64,000 bases of DNA from Polytrichum commune (GCA_950295325.1 OX485804.1:3842001-3906000); one strand, 5' to 3'; counted from the stretch's first letter, positions 11,087 through 23,859 are shown. Notes: generated by a model from the sequence alone, not told the origin. Program-made: numbers and translations.

Positions 11087-11681
11087 CCAGCCATGGTCTT
11101 GAGTGAAATCCCAGATAGGTCTGCAGCCTCTCGCAGAGCTGCTTCCCAATCCTCAACACAATGCCCTCTGTCTTTGTGTTTTTGCAAACCTCTTCTGAAT
11201 GGCCCGAACAGTTCCGGCCGCCGAAGGTGTTCAGGCTCCACGTTATAAAAGATAGGTAGGAGGACAGGAGATCTGGGCTTGTGTTGGCATTCTATCATAT
11301 GGAGGAGCTCGTTGAGACACCACACAGACTGTGTGTATCCAGGACTAAAGATTGCCACATGAACTCGGATTTTTTCAATGGCTGTTTTGATGGAATTCCA
11401 GTTTTCCTCCCCTTTCACCAATGAATATCTAGCCACCGAAGCAGTGAGCCCGTGCCTCTTGAATTCTTCCTCAAGATGGGCATCACAGCTTAACTTCGTA
11501 TCGGGCGCTCGATGGTTTACAAAGACGTCGTACTTGGTCATATGAAGGCCATGTATGCCATAAGAAATGTGAGCCATGTCATCGTCGACATTACCATTCT
11601 TGGCTTCCTCTAGTAGGTCCTTTGAGATTCCATGCGTAGGTGGGTGATGGCTGCTCAAACTTGGAGTTGATAAAACACTCC
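11087..11681 (-). CDS. TIR-domain exon of a plant immune receptor-like gene
   Basis: The exon is bounded by a plausible acceptor (TGGCATAG after a T-rich tract, exon from 11681) and a consensus donor (GG|GTAAGT at 11087/11086). The TIR domain starts at MTKYDVFVNHRAPDTK (canonical YDVFLSFRGEDTR) and continues through VHVAIFSPGYTQSVWCLNEL, LLPIFYNVEPEHLR and EDWEAALREAADLSGISL. The WCLNEL glutamate corresponds to the catalytic Glu of plant TIR NADases, so enzymatic activity is possible. About 45 residues precede the domain. The next exon (10,489 downwards) continues in phase. No complete NB-ARC or leucine-rich repeats were found, so this is a TIR-only, truncated, or unusual fusion gene. Its true 5' end is not fixed; the open frame extends upstream to 11838. 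Confidence 0.82.
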
Positions 11682-11838
11682 CTATGCCAAATTTCAGAAA
11701 CAGAAAAGTCAACCAAACAAGTCTAGAAAGAGAGCTTACAGAGATGTGGTCAGGATCATGAATTGTGCACACTAACTTAGTGGTATGGCCAAGTGATTTT
11801 GCTAACATGTCTAATCTTAGTACCAACATATGAGTCAT

Positions 11839-14800
11839 ACGTCAATGAAAGATCAATGCAAATATGCCATTATGGTAGATTTGTAAAAAGTTTAGTGACG
11901 TAGGACAAGTTTTCAATGAAGCAAGTCAATTGATCAGAACTTTTGTACTTGTAGTGTGCAAAGATGTGGTTTAGTATGATCAATTTTGCACACTAACTTA
12001 GAGATAAGGCCAAGTGAGTTTGTTGACATGTCGATTCCCACTACGAGCATATGAGTCCTAGGCAATCTACCTATGTCGGTGAAAGGTCAATGCAAATCTA
12101 CGGTTATGGTAGATTTGCAAATTTTCCAGTGATAGAGGGCAAGTTTTCAATGCCACAAGTCAATTGTCTGGAATTCATGTGCTTGTAGTGTCATGATTGG
12201 GTATATAGAGACGCATTATCCATTCCAAACTAGGTGATCATGTATGTGTAGAGCCTTGTCATCAATTGTAGTAGGCACCCAATATCTATCCCACCGTTGT
12301 CACAGTTCCGTAGGTTGGGCGCCCACTCCAACCCATGGCTTCTACCATCCAAATGCAAAATTACAATTGAGATGCAATAGCTTTGGGAGTTTAAAGTGAA
12401 GATTATCTTTAAATTGCTAAGAAAATAGACAATAAGGACTTTGTACATTATATATGTACATCCCATACCCTACATTTCATAGCCAAGATTGGCACCATGA
12501 AATAAGTTTAATTTAGCTAGATACATATTGTGACTTGATTAAATTGTGCCAAGATTCAACTACAAGTGATAACTTCCTTGTATGGATACGAACCCTGTGC
12601 GGTAAAGGGATATTTTTAGGGGGCTATGTAGTATTGAACATATTTATGGGACATTCCATATATTTAAAGAATATTCTTGGAATGTCCCTAACATGTTCTT
12701 TGTATAAATTTCCAAAACCCTATATTGATTGTTAATTATTTCATAATTGTTTCTCCTATGGATTTTTATTCCACCCTATATGTTTTTGCACGTGACTATC
12801 AATATCTTCCAAAGAGTGGCCTCCCCGAAGCTTCAACTAAAACATACATTGCTTTTAGACCACACTACATATAGATCTAAGGGTTCAAGCATAGCGTTGC
12901 TAGAGGAGCTTGAGCATCCAAACTTAAAAGTTGAGTAGATGAACTTAACCACCTGATGGTTTTGAGGATGAATCAAGCGTCATATTATTCTGTAAGATCA
13001 AAGGTTGGTGAAACTTTCGATGAAGCAAACAATATGCACAATATTTCTCCCTTGGCGTTGTTGATGGGATGAAAGCTTCACAGGGAGAATATTCCACTTT
13101 CCCCATTGATGAAGACATCACATCTGACTCAAAACCTACACAAGAACTCAACAAAATGCACACAAAAATGACACAAAAATGAATGTCTTTGAAAATCTAC
13201 CTCATCCATAATATTGAAAGAGTTGATGAAAATTTAGCTCTCAAATCTAATTGAGTATCAAGTATATTTTGGACAAATTGAGATTATACAAAAATGGGTA
13301 TGTTAGCAAATTCTATAATAGATGATGCAAAAAAATCTCTAGATGTGGACCACATCTCATGTTATAAACACGTTTTTTTTGTATTTATGTATGTAACAAT
13401 TGCCTAACCTAGGTTCTAGACTTGTCCATATGTCCTTTTTACAAGGTGGATTGTCATCGATTATGATCTTTAGACCCCAATTTAGCTTAAGGACTTCTCT
13501 CCATCATCATGGAAGCGTCTTAATGAGAGATCTACATCACAAAACCTCATAAGATCAATTGCGGACAATATTACTTATTTACAATGATTTATAACATTTT
13601 CAAGAAAAACCCCATAATGTCATTCACAAAATGACATTGAAATACAGGCACTACATTGCCATTATAAACTTTTCGGCTTACTAGCATGATCTTATCAAAG
13701 CATTTTCACCCACACAGGGATCCTATTAATAGTATGTGATTTTCCTCATCAAACTTACCATGTGAGTCACATTGAATTTCTCAATCAAAATAAAATATAG
13801 AGGCCTTGTAAACAAACTTGAGCCAAGTTGGAGAGAGGGAGTTGTTACATACAAGCATATCTCTCATTCATCCAACATAAAAGCCCCGAAATAACATGCA
13901 ATCCCTTCAAGGTTTTTTTGTTTTGTTGACTTGACATCATAACTAGTTTTAAAGACCCAAAATTTCAAGATGAATTGGTCACAAACGTATGAGGGTCAAG
14001 TTTTATGTTAGATGAATGAGAGTTTCACTTGTATGCGATAACTCCCTCTCTGTGGCCAAGTGAATTGAAAGCCACCAAACCGAATCAAGTCCACAAGACA
14101 TCATTCCAATACACTAATCCATATTGATTGTAAGTGCATAACATTATTCAGATCCATAACACTGTTCAACGGGGCTGATAGTTTTCCAATTAATATGTAC
14201 CACATTCAAACTGAATGTGAAAAAATACAAGGAATATTCCCTAGAATGTTGTTAGTCCCATAGAACACTATTATGAATATGAATAATGTTAATGTGCATT
14301 TTCTCAATTCGTATATCTCTAAATGTAGGGTCCACCTCCAAACTCGCTCCAAAAAGGAGGCAATTTTCAATTATGAGAGGTTGTTTTATTTACGTCATAC
14401 CCAAGTTGGAGTTTCCATTCATATCATCAAGTGATAGTTAAGGAGGCAATTGCAAAATTTAGTGGTGATGTTAAGAATGTACTTATGATACTTTATATAT
14501 GGCAAACAAAGAGGTTTTGCTGGGTATCTAAGGATGAGAGGCCTAGGTGGCAACTTGAAGTTGATATTTACGACCTTCAAGATCTCTCCACAACGTGTAC
14601 CAACAAAACACACTTGAATCTTCAACCAATTGTGTTTCTTGTTTTCACTTCTAGTTATGGGTAAGATGTTTAATCAAAAGATCCTGTCAAATTAACACTT
14701 GGTGATTTCAAATATCTTTGATATCATTTAAAAGTCAAATCAACTTATAGAATCTAGAGTACAATAGAAAACAAGTAAAATTTACAAAGGCATGACAAAC

Positions 14801-14839
14801 TCCAAGTCACATATGACATGGTGCTTTAGGACCTGTATA
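11839..14839. other. Non-coding stretch with local duplications
   Basis: Positions about 11,700-11,960 and 11,985-12,190 share diverged direct repeats (gcacactaacttag, tcaatgaa/caatgcc acaagtcaattg), so a ~270-bp segment upstream of the TIR exon is tandemly duplicated. The remainder (12.2-14.8 kb) is AT-rich with only short frames (for example 12945-13163 minus and 14431-14664 plus) that show no motif. I support no gene here. Confidence 0.5.
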
Positions 14840-15217
14840 CTACACTAAATATGATATTTAGTGTCATATGATATGTAATGTCACTATGAAAAACTTTTCA
14901 GATGACACTTCTTATGAATAAGTGAACAAAATATTGTCATGGATGATGGATGAGTTCATCCTTTGGCCAAAATCCTACATTCTCTTGTCAGCAACTTGTG
15001 ATGAAATATTGTTATGGATGATTCAAATTTGAATGAAAAATCACTTGCAAAGTGACAGTAACTGCAACATTGTAAATCTATAATCCTCCAAAAAATTTAC
15101 AAGGAATGACAATTAATGTTGGGTTAACATTTAGTGTTGATAATTCTAAACCGAGATTTACAATTAGTATTGAGCAAGGCAATTACAAGTGATGATACTA
15201 AATATCATTTAGTGTAG
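14840..15217. mobile_element. Small inverted-repeat element, CTACACTAAAT family (378 bp)
   Basis: The left end is CTACACTAAATATGATATTT and the right end is its imperfect complement ending ATTTAGTGTAG. Internal sequence (GATGACACTTCTTATG, then a GGATGATGGATGA-like stretch) recurs at 42,245-42,475 and 52,010-52,165, and in inverse orientation at about 19,675-19,780. This is a multi-copy MITE-like family; I see no clear target duplication, so the superfamily is unassigned. Confidence 0.65.
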
Positions 15218-15346
15218 TTGTAGTGCAGGGAGTTATAATAATTGTTTCTAAATAATTATAATGAAAAGTGTTTGGAGGTGCTTGTTTTGCAATGTTGGTC
15301 TGACGCACTTGTAACGGCAACATAAATGATTAACTAAGGAAAATAT

Positions 15347-15462
15347 GTGGGTGTTATTCGGTTCATTTTTCATGTTCACCAATTTGTACCAATTAGATTT
15401 ACATAAGACATGCCAAACAAATATAGGTGTCCGATCAAGAAAAGTTACCGAATAACACCCAC
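15347..15462. mobile_element. 116-bp MITE-like inverted repeat
   Basis: The ends are the perfect 16-bp inverted repeat GTGGGTGTTATTCGGT, with a 116-bp total length and no coding capacity. No target-site duplication was identifiable, so the class is uncertain. Confidence 0.6.
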
Positions 15463-16600
15463 GTACCTTACAGACTCTGTCAGCTGTTACTCTGGCAAGC
15501 ACAACCCAAGTGCAGGGCAATCTGAGCTCCTGAAAATATCAACTGGCAGTGGACATCAGAATGTTTAAAACTTTGAGGTGTTGGACTCGTTCCTTACTAA
15601 TCATACCTACAAAATCTGGCTGCAGCACAATCTAGAAATCCACTACTTAGTAAAACTCTATCTCTGAAACCAACTTATTGCAGACCGGTCTCAGTTCCTG
15701 CAAAGAGATGCCCACTACAAAAATCGAACCCAGCATTTAATGACTTCACCAGTCTCACATGTTTAACACAGAACCCAGCACCGCCACAGGCTCCCAGAAA
15801 TGATAGCAATTCTCTCCCTTAGGGACATCAATGGAAGGAACAAGATCTTCACTCACCTCTAACTTACGTGCTTGATTCTGGGTTACCACACACCTTGATC
15901 ATGAAATGGATCACTTGCCCAGGACGCATAACATAGTAGATAATGCCTTGTGCAGGCCACCAGGCTCTTCTTGAAGCAGATTAAAGGAGAAACAAATGAA
16001 TGTCAGCACTCTTAGTTAGTTTAAGTGCTAGACATAAACTTACAACAAAAAACTGAGTCTGCACAATGCCACAAGCTGCTTTGAATATGGCAATTGCGGG
16101 TCAGCCACTGCAACTTGAATGTACATAAGTTGAGCTACAACAAAATCTTCTCACTCCTTGAGTCTTGTGGCTCATTGGGTCTTACTAATAGGCTTGTGCA
16201 TGTGCACTCCACAAACTACTGTGTAAAACCTTGAGCATTGACTTTCGTGGCCATTTCTAAGAATGGAGAACACTTGCATGAAATGGGCAGCGGTATTTAG
16301 TCATGGAGATATGCCCATGGTGAAAATGGCGTGGTTTACCATATAAATCCTATGGGTACCACGATCCAGTTATCAGTCAGATAATGACAGCAAGGTAGAT
16401 GATTCTAAAACTGTCGCTTCACTGAGCGCTGAGCAAATATCTTATAATGTAAATTAAAAACTATTTAATACATGTTGTTAGCACTCCACTGTAACTGCTG
16501 GGTTGTGTCCATCATTAATGGATGGAAGTTGGGACTGTAAGGTAAACAACTGGGGCAGACATGATCCAGACTTCAGTTGCATGAGCCTCTTTGTTGGTTG
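15463..16600. other. Intergenic, nothing recognised
   Basis: Mixed-composition DNA, less AT-rich than its surroundings, without a sustained reading frame or a recognisable protein fragment on either strand. Confidence 0.4.
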
Positions 16601-16601
16601 G

Positions 16602-18825
16602 GGATTCGTGGCACTCAAGTAAAGTCATCCGGTAACAAACATCGGATGAGTCCATCAAGAAGCTTGGATGGAGCTTACTTTAGTGAAACGCCTCTGAGTT
16701 GGCATGTAAGACCTATTTGCTCCTTTATAGCTATTGTGAACTACTAGCTATTTTGTAAATATCAATTAGTTTAGCAAGAGGCAACGATGTGGCATTGGAT
16801 GCTCTAAGCCTATTTTCTAACCTCCCATAAGTTGTTTCCAAGGCCATGATGTAGCTTTGAATTCCACATGGTTATTTTGATAAATATCGCAAGATATCAA
16901 CATGTGCAATATATAATAATGATGTGTTGTCATAGACATTTTTTGTTCATAATTCATTTATTTTGCGTGGGTGTGATTGTTGAAACATTTGTAATATGTC
17001 AAAATAATATATATCAACTTATGATAAATTGGTGAACTCAAAAATAAAGTCAATATGATTATTATTATTATTTGAAAATAATTAATATACACCATGTGAT
17101 TTTAAAGATAATACAATATTTGATGAGGATAAAATATTACAATATTTTAGATAGGCTATAGTCAGAAACTTATGATTTTCTGAGTATACCCCATCCATAG
17201 CGTTGTCCCACAAGTCTATTTCCAAATAACATACCATTTATTTATAGCTCATATTATATTACCTAAAAATAAGATTGATTTATATTCTTTTGTTATTCTA
17301 TGTTTATATTCTATGTTCATCATTTCATTTTGGTCATTTTATGAACACTTGCACTAATCTATCATTAGGATGACAAAGATAGTTTTAAGTCATAAAATTA
17401 TAACCTCAATGTTAATGAGGATTTTGTAATGTTTTTGACCTCCGAGTTAATTACGTGCTTCATTGATGGTTTCACTTCCGGAATGAAACCCCAATCAATT
17501 GCTTATTTACTAATTGGAAGTGCACATATATATTGAATTTTATACCTTGAAGTGAAGTGCACTCAATATGGGATTTGTAGTCAAGCGGCCTTCATGAATA
17601 CAAGGGCAATGTTTTTTTTTCAAAGTTGGGCGGGATGGGCAACAATTTTTGATTGGGTTCAGAAATTTCTTTAGAGGGTTGCCCTAGCCCAAATTTGACA
17701 CCCCCGAAAGTTCATGAGGGGGTATTTAATGTCCGCCCATATTAATTTCTTAAAAATAACCGGACTAGTAATGATAGGTTGGCAACACATGATGCACCCT
17801 CTTGTTGCAACGCATGAGGCATTTTTATTTTATCTAACCCCCTTTGTATTATTGCCTTAAGTATGGCCGGGGATTCGTGGCACTCAAGTAAAGTCATCCG
17901 GTAACAAAAATCGGATGAGTCCATCAAGAAGCTCGGATGGAGCTTACTTTAGTGAAATACCTCCGAGTTGGCATGTAAGACCTACTTTCTCCCTCATAGT
18001 TATTTTATAAATATTAATTAGTTGGCAAGGGGCAATGATGTGGCCTTGGATGCTCTAAGCCTATTTTCTAACCTCCCATGAGATGTTTCCAAGGCCATGA
18101 TGTGGCTTTGAATTTCACATGGTTATTTTGATAAATATCGTAAGATATCAATGTGTGCAATATATAATTATGAAGTGTTGTCATAGACATCTTTTTGTTC
18201 ATAATTCATTTATTTTGCACATGTGTGATTGTTCAAACATTTGTAATATGGCACAATAATATATATCACCTTATGATAAATTGGTGAACTAAAAAACTCA
18301 ATTCAATATTAGTATTAGTATTGTTATTATTAGTATTTGTATAATAGTATTAGTATTAGTATTAGTATTAGTACTAGTACTAATATTAGTATTAGTATCA
18401 TATAATTATATTTATTTTAAAGTAACGGTTATACAATATGTGATTTGAAAGATAATACAATATGTGATGAGGATAAATTATTAAATAATTCAGATAGGCT
18501 ATAGTCAGAAACTTATGATTTTCTGAGTAATATATACCCCATCCATAACGTTGTCCCACGAGTCTAATTCCAAATAACATATCATTTATTTATACCTTAT
18601 TCTCTTATAAACACTTGCACTAATCTATCATTAGAATGACAAATATAAGTTATTTATGGTAAGTCAAGCGGATTTTAGTGCACTCAATATGGGATTTGTA
18701 GTCAAGCGGCCTTCAAGAATGCAATTTTTGGTCGGGTTTAGAAATTTTCTCTACAAGATTGCCCCAACCCAAATTAGATACCTCCAAAAGTTCGTGAGGG
18801 GGTATTTAACGTCCGCCCATGTTAA
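16602..18825. repeat. Tandem duplication of a ~1-kb non-coding segment
   Basis: Segment A (about 16,602-17,745) and segment B (about 17,871-18,825) align in order. Both start at GGGGATTCGTGGCACTCAAG, share cggatgagtccatcaagaagc and the aatatcg(c/t)aagatatcaa block, and end near gggggtatttaa(t/c)gtccgcccat. They differ by indels, including an (A/T)TTAGTA microsatellite at about 18,308-18,402 present only in B. No coding frame is shared, so this is a duplicated non-coding or degenerate element. Confidence 0.75.
18308..18402. repeat. (TAGTAT)n-like microsatellite
   Basis: About 95 bp of imperfect TAGTAT/TAGTAC hexamers and related trimers, within the second segment of the 16.6-18.8 kb duplication. 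Confidence 0.75.
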
Positions 18826-19142
18826 AGCAAATATAATATGGGGTGTCAAAAATGACACTGGGCATCATTAAAGTACTATAGGGTATGGAACAAATCGATT
18901 ATTTGGATTTATAATTAATGCAAGGCCCTTTTCTACTAACCCAACTAAGAAAACTACATAATCATAGCATGTGAAGAAAAAATTTGAAAGTAATAACCCC
19001 ATATAAAATAGTGGTTGTTTGCACATGGATGCGCGATAAAAGAGAATTAGTTGTTACTAGACTCCTAATTGCATATGAATAGGACACAAATAGATGGCGA
19101 GCAACTAGTAAGGTCCAACACTAAGTGGACTACCACACTAAT

Positions 19143-19166
19143 GGGTTTAGGGTTTAGGGTTTAGGG
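19143..19166 (+). repeat. Short interstitial telomere-type motif (TTTAGGG)3
   Basis: Three tandem copies of the plant telomere heptamer in otherwise AT-rich DNA. Such short interstitial motifs are common near plant promoters and at repaired breaks; no functional conclusion is drawn. Confidence 0.7.
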
Positions 19167-21289
19167 TTATTTATTTCATTAGCATTTTCAACCTTGGGTT
19201 AATAGGAAAAGCCTTGCATTTCATATAATTCCAAATTACATATTCTTCCATACCCTATAGTACTTTAAAGATGTCCATTGCCATTTTTGATACCTTATAT
19301 TATTCTAAGTCCTGTTGTTCATTTTTAGTGTGGCCCACTGTAATATTATTGTACTTTCCTTGCCTTACATTGGATTTTCATCCAAATATTGAGATGAAAA
19401 ACCCACAGTAATGGAAACCCCTATTTTGAAGGGTATGCTATGTTATATTGTAGATTAACAACAACACCGTAAGTGTCGTCACATGACACTGGGTGTTTGA
19501 GTGCACTTATTAAAATTTTGACATGACATGCCATTAGTATGCTTAAGGATGTATTCCTCTTAAATATTAAAATGAAACACATGACACTTGCCAATAGTGA
19601 GCTTAAGTATCTTACCCTTGGGAATGTAGTGGGAATAAACAAAACAGTTTAATATGAACATGTACGTTATCACTATATCACAGTAGACAATATAGCAATC
19701 ATCCATGACAATGTTGCATCACAAGTTGCTAACATGAGAAGGTCAATGGATGAACTCATCCATCATCATGACATGGCTCTAAGTTATACAATGGGGTATG
19801 GGTTGGCATGTGAACTATGTTGAGGATCTATGATCATATGTTTACTAATTTCCAATCTCAATATGATATCCTTGTCCAATAATTCTTAAGTGAGTCAGTG
19901 CCTTTAGAATTCAAGTTGATGTTCCCTAAGACATTAATGTCAAAGCTAAGTGTTCATGCATGTAAATCATTCTCATCTCTAATAACTTATGGAGTTATTT
20001 TTATCTCTTTCATGGATTGAATGACCTACTTATTATTCTTCCTCTATTCAATTATATTTCAATATTTCAATTTGAAAGAGTCTCAAGACTTTATGTATTC
20101 CAAACCTACTCCTCGCTAAAGTATCTTTACGAGATTCCACAAACCATTCAATTCATAGAGTACACATGATTTACATGAATTCATTCATTGAAGTGTTTGA
20201 CCCATTTCCTATTCAAGTTCTCATTTCCGTAAATCTTATGCCATCATTTAGAATTCCCTTTAATCGATGAGGTATGGTTATGGAGATGCAATCTTAATAT
20301 TGCTCGAGATTCATGTGGTGCTTGATGTGGCCCACTCGTTGGCCACCTCCTTTGTCATCCTCTCAATATGATTTCGATTCCTATGTCTCCCGCAGCCTTG
20401 CATATCACCTTGTACTTCAATATGTTAGTTTCCAAAGTCCTTTCTCTTTAGTTGACCGCTAATTTTGGCTAAGTCCATATGTGTTGCATGCAAAACAACC
20501 AACCCCCACCCAAAAATTTGAGTGGGATAAATGATAACTCTAGTGCCTTTGAGAAGGTCATTCTTGAATTTGTGTTTTCGCAAGCATGTGTGTTCATATT
20601 AGATGTCGACTATGAACGTCAAAAATCTTAGCCAATGAAGAGCACATAATGAATCTAGTAATAATATAACTTAAGAGACAATTACAAGAATAAACGCTAG
20701 GAGAATGACTTTAAAGCCAAGTTATGAAGTGATTCTCAATGCATGGGGGTGAGGGCAAAGCCACAAAGAGATTTATGCTAAAATTGCTTTATTTTTTTTT
20801 TATGTTAAACGATTTATGTTCATTCCTAGTAGTATTTACCTATCCAGTAGGGTTTATTGGGTATGGGAGGTGGGCATGTACCCATTATGCGCGGCAAGTA
20901 TTATGTGTGATGATTTCTAATGGCCAGCAACTTTGATGCTTTATAAGTATCCATGGCCGCTTCTTATGTCATGCCATTATTTTCTTTGCCATAATATATG
21001 TTATATTTAAAATTTTGAATTCTTGGAACTCTAATGGTTCATAGTCCAAGAGAAAACAAGAGAACAATCGAACTTGAGTTCATGGGCTATGGTGAAAGTG
21101 GGCCTATTATGGATGCTCACGACTTCATCAATAAGGAATTGGAAATCATAGCTATGCTTGATGTCAAGCGCGATTGAACATCTTACACGCATATTATGAG
21201 AATGTGCAATTGACTTTGGTATGTTATAATAGGAATCTATGTTACAGAGTAGAATGTTAAAGTATGGAATCTATGTTATAATATGAATC

Positions 21290-21800
21290 TATTTTAAGCA
21301 TTATCAATACTATTACCATTTATCGATTGAAAGTGATTATTATTATTACTATTAATCACTACTAGTCACCCATTAGTAATTCATAATTATTAATCACTAT
21401 TAAACATTATTAATGACTATAATGACCTATGAAGCACTAGCATTCACTATTATTCACTACTAGTCAATATTAGTTACTATTAGTTACTATTACTGGTAAT
21501 TACTATTAATCACTATAAATCAATATTACTAATATTAACAATAGAGTGAATATGACAATTTACTAACAATAAAAATAATATCAATCATACTAATATGAGT
21601 TATCTTAATAAGTACTAATAATGAACTTACTAATATGAGTTATCTTACTAAGTACTGATAATTATCTTACTAATACGCAGTTATCTTACTAATTACTAAT
21701 AATTGTCTTACTAATACTTAGATATCTTACTAAGTACTAATAATTATCTCACTAATACTTAGATATCTTACTAAGTACTAATAATTATCATACCAATAGG
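21290..21800. repeat. AT-rich imperfect tandem repeat
   Basis: The left half repeats phrases such as attaatcactac and attagttact. The right half (about 21,590-21,800) repeats tatcttactaagtactaataatta(t/c)ct with intervening (c/t)actaatac(t)tagata. It ends just before the pyrimidine-rich start of the plus-strand gene at 21.9 kb. Confidence 0.7.
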
Positions 21801-21919
21801 GCGAACCTTACAAAGTACCAATAATTTTTTATCGCTACCTCCTAATACCATCATACCGCCCATCCCTCCTCAAAACGTACTTTAGCCGCCAAATCGCATA
21901 TCTCTTCGCGTCCCGAGAT

Positions 21920-22374
21920 TTCCTCCATCATGTCCCTTCGTACTAATGAGGCATTATGTGTCATGCGACTTCCATCTGCTCGTCATTATGGCAACATTTC
22001 GCACCCTCTCTCTCCCTCTCTCTCATTCTCTTCTCCCAATTCTTTCTCTTTTTCCTTCACCACTCTCCACTTTTCTGGAATGTTGTTGCAAAACTCTTCT
22101 CCCACAATTCTGAACTTGCTTTTCTTCTCTTCATTCTCTTCATTCTCTTCTCTTCATTCAATTCTTGTACTCCTTGTCTTGATTCTCTTCTCAAGAAAAC
22201 CCTGGAATAGATTCAGTGTGCATTTTCTTGGAATATGTGATAGTTTCTTGGTGAGCATAGTTGTTTCTTGCTCAATCCAGCATGTGGTAGTGGTGAGATG
22301 TGGAGAAGAGGAAGGCAACCCTGAAGCAAGTGGAGGGAAGTTCCAATCATGAAGAATTGAGAACCCACAAGCTT
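21920..22374 (+). other. Probable 5' untranslated exon of the H3-tail/ParB-like gene
   Basis: A strongly C/T-rich leader (tctctctccc and ttctcttctc tracts), typical of plant 5' untranslated regions, ends at a consensus donor (AAGCTT|GTAAGT, 22374/22375). An acceptor follows at 22,850 (TTTTGTGCAG). The 140-codon frame at 21930-22352 is low-complexity and I do not treat it as a protein. The transcription start is not determined. Confidence 0.45.
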
Positions 22375-22850
22375 GTAAGTTTCTGAACTCTTTCAATGTT
22401 TTGCACTCTCTTTCACTCTTTTGCTTTTTCTTTCAATTTCATTCTTCCTCTTGCTTGCATTGTAATGCTTGTGGCTATAAGTTGTCTGGCAGTGGTGAAT
22501 CACAGATAAATGATGAATGTCTGGAATGTCTTGACACTTGTTGCATAAGATACTAAATTTCTGGTGCATTAGGGTTTGAATTGCTTGAAGAATCTCAAAC
22601 CCAGAAATACTAGAGATTTGCATGTGAGTTGTGTGATGCTTGGGTGTGAAGAGTTGATTGAAATGTGAGAAGAATGCTCAAATCAGAATGCAAGATGAAT
22701 GACAAGAGGTTATGTTCATAAAAATGTGAGACCAGAATGCAAGAAGAATGTGAGACCATAATTTACCTGTTGAGATGTTTGAGAGTATGAATGTATTGCA
22801 CATGTAGACATAGTTTGAAACAAATGCTCTTGTGTTTTGTTTTGTGCAGG

Positions 22851-22902
22851 AAACCACATTCGTATTGAAAGAATTTTGACATGGTCCCACCAAAGAACCC
22901 TG
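22851..22902 (+). other. Short leader exon with a possible 9-codon upstream ORF
   Basis: Bounded by an acceptor (TTTTGTGCAG) and a consensus donor (CCTG|GTGAGT). It contains ATG at 22881 and eight codons (MVPPKNPG). If spliced to the next acceptor (TTTCATTCAG, exon from 24069) the frame gains one Thr codon and meets TAG, giving a tiny upstream ORF before the H3-tail ATG. Exon usage is inferred from splice signals only. Confidence 0.4.
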
Positions 22903-22977
22903 GTGAGTGTCCATTACATAAATCCCAGTTTTTTTGTTAGTGTGAAAGCGGTTATCTGAAAGTGGATATTTGAAGTG

Positions 22978-23236
22978 CCCACGGGTGAACACCCGTGGGC
23001 CTCTCCCCTCATATGGTTGAATGTGCCCACGGGTGTTCACCCGTGGGCTTTTGCACTCACCAGGTGGAGAGGCCCACGGGTGAACACCCGTGGGCCTCTC
23101 CCCCCATCTGGTTGAATGTGCCCACGGGTGTTCACCCGTAGGCCTCTCCCCCATCTGGTTGAATGTGCCCACGGGTGTTCACCCGTGGGCATTTGCACTC
23201 ACCAGGTGGAGAGTCCCACAGGTGAACACCCGTGGG
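22978..23236. repeat. Cluster of six 22-bp palindromes at ~47-bp period
   Basis: Six copies of CCCACGGGTG-TT-CACCCGTGGG, or its AA-centred complement, start at 22978, 23026, 23073, 23121, 23168 and 23215. Two copies each have one stem mismatch. The ~25-bp spacers are of two alternating kinds, one with a (t/c)tctcccc...tggttgaatgt phrase and one with a ttgcactcaccaggtggaga phrase, so the array looks like repeats of a ~95-bp unit in which the palindrome is the best-preserved part. Confidence 0.9.
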
Positions 23237-23859
23237 CAGTGGTGATTCTTCACAAGGTCCCTAACATGTCCAGGGACATGTTCATAAAGCAAAAGTTCAG
23301 TGGACGTGTTCGTAGAAAATGAACCGGTTTTTGGACGTGCCAAATTCACTGTGGACGGGTTCTAAAAATGAAAATTCTTTTGATACATTTTCCTAGAAAA
23401 ATGGTCTAAATATCAGTTACATTATGTCATATATGACATGTGAATATAAGCATAATGCAATCAAACCAGTAAAACCCAATCAAAATATCAATCTTGAAGT
23501 GCTTGATTCACCTGCATACATTAATTCTTCAACCACACAATTTAGAATGGGGTGGACTGAAAAGATGAGAATCGATAGAAAAAGACAAAAAACTGACGAA
23601 CATTGAAGGCATAATTTGTCAAGATCCTATTGTTTCCAAGTGCAACGAGTCACATGTCGATATCTTCGCTTTTTTCTGTTATTTTTTTCCTAATTTTGTA
23701 CCAACTTGTAAGAGACTTAACTTGTTTAGAAATTACCGGTTTCGGGACGGGTTGAGATTTTTTTTGCCTTTCAATTCAAGGTTTTTGGACGTGGACGAGC
23801 TAAAACTTTGTGAATAATCAGCCCTCCCGTGGGCCTCTCTCCTCACCTGGTTGAAAGTG

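Larger units (their letters stand above)
18826..21900. other. AT-rich intergenic DNA with short satellites
   Basis: Contains three plant telomere-type TTTAGGG units (19,143-19,166), an inverted partial copy of the CTACACTAAAT element (about 19,675-19,780), and an AT-rich, imperfect tandem region from about 21,290 to 21,800. The tandem units are ~50-60 bp and built from TATCTTACTAAGTACTAATA-type phrases. Several short frames (for example 20739-20936) have no recognisable content. No gene supported. Confidence 0.5.

Noticed and set aside
19143-19166. Telomere-type repeats as a sign of a chromosome end
   Set aside because: Only three TTTAGGG units with ordinary sequence on both sides; interstitial motif.
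21930-22352. 140-codon Ser/Phe/Leu-rich frame
   Set aside because: Low-complexity pyrimidine-rich DNA ending at a consensus donor; better explained as a 5' untranslated exon.
22978-23236. Regularly spaced palindromic repeats suggesting a CRISPR array
   Set aside because: Spacers are of two recurring types, not unique; the context is a plant nuclear genome with spliced genes; no cas genes. It is a tandem palindrome cluster.
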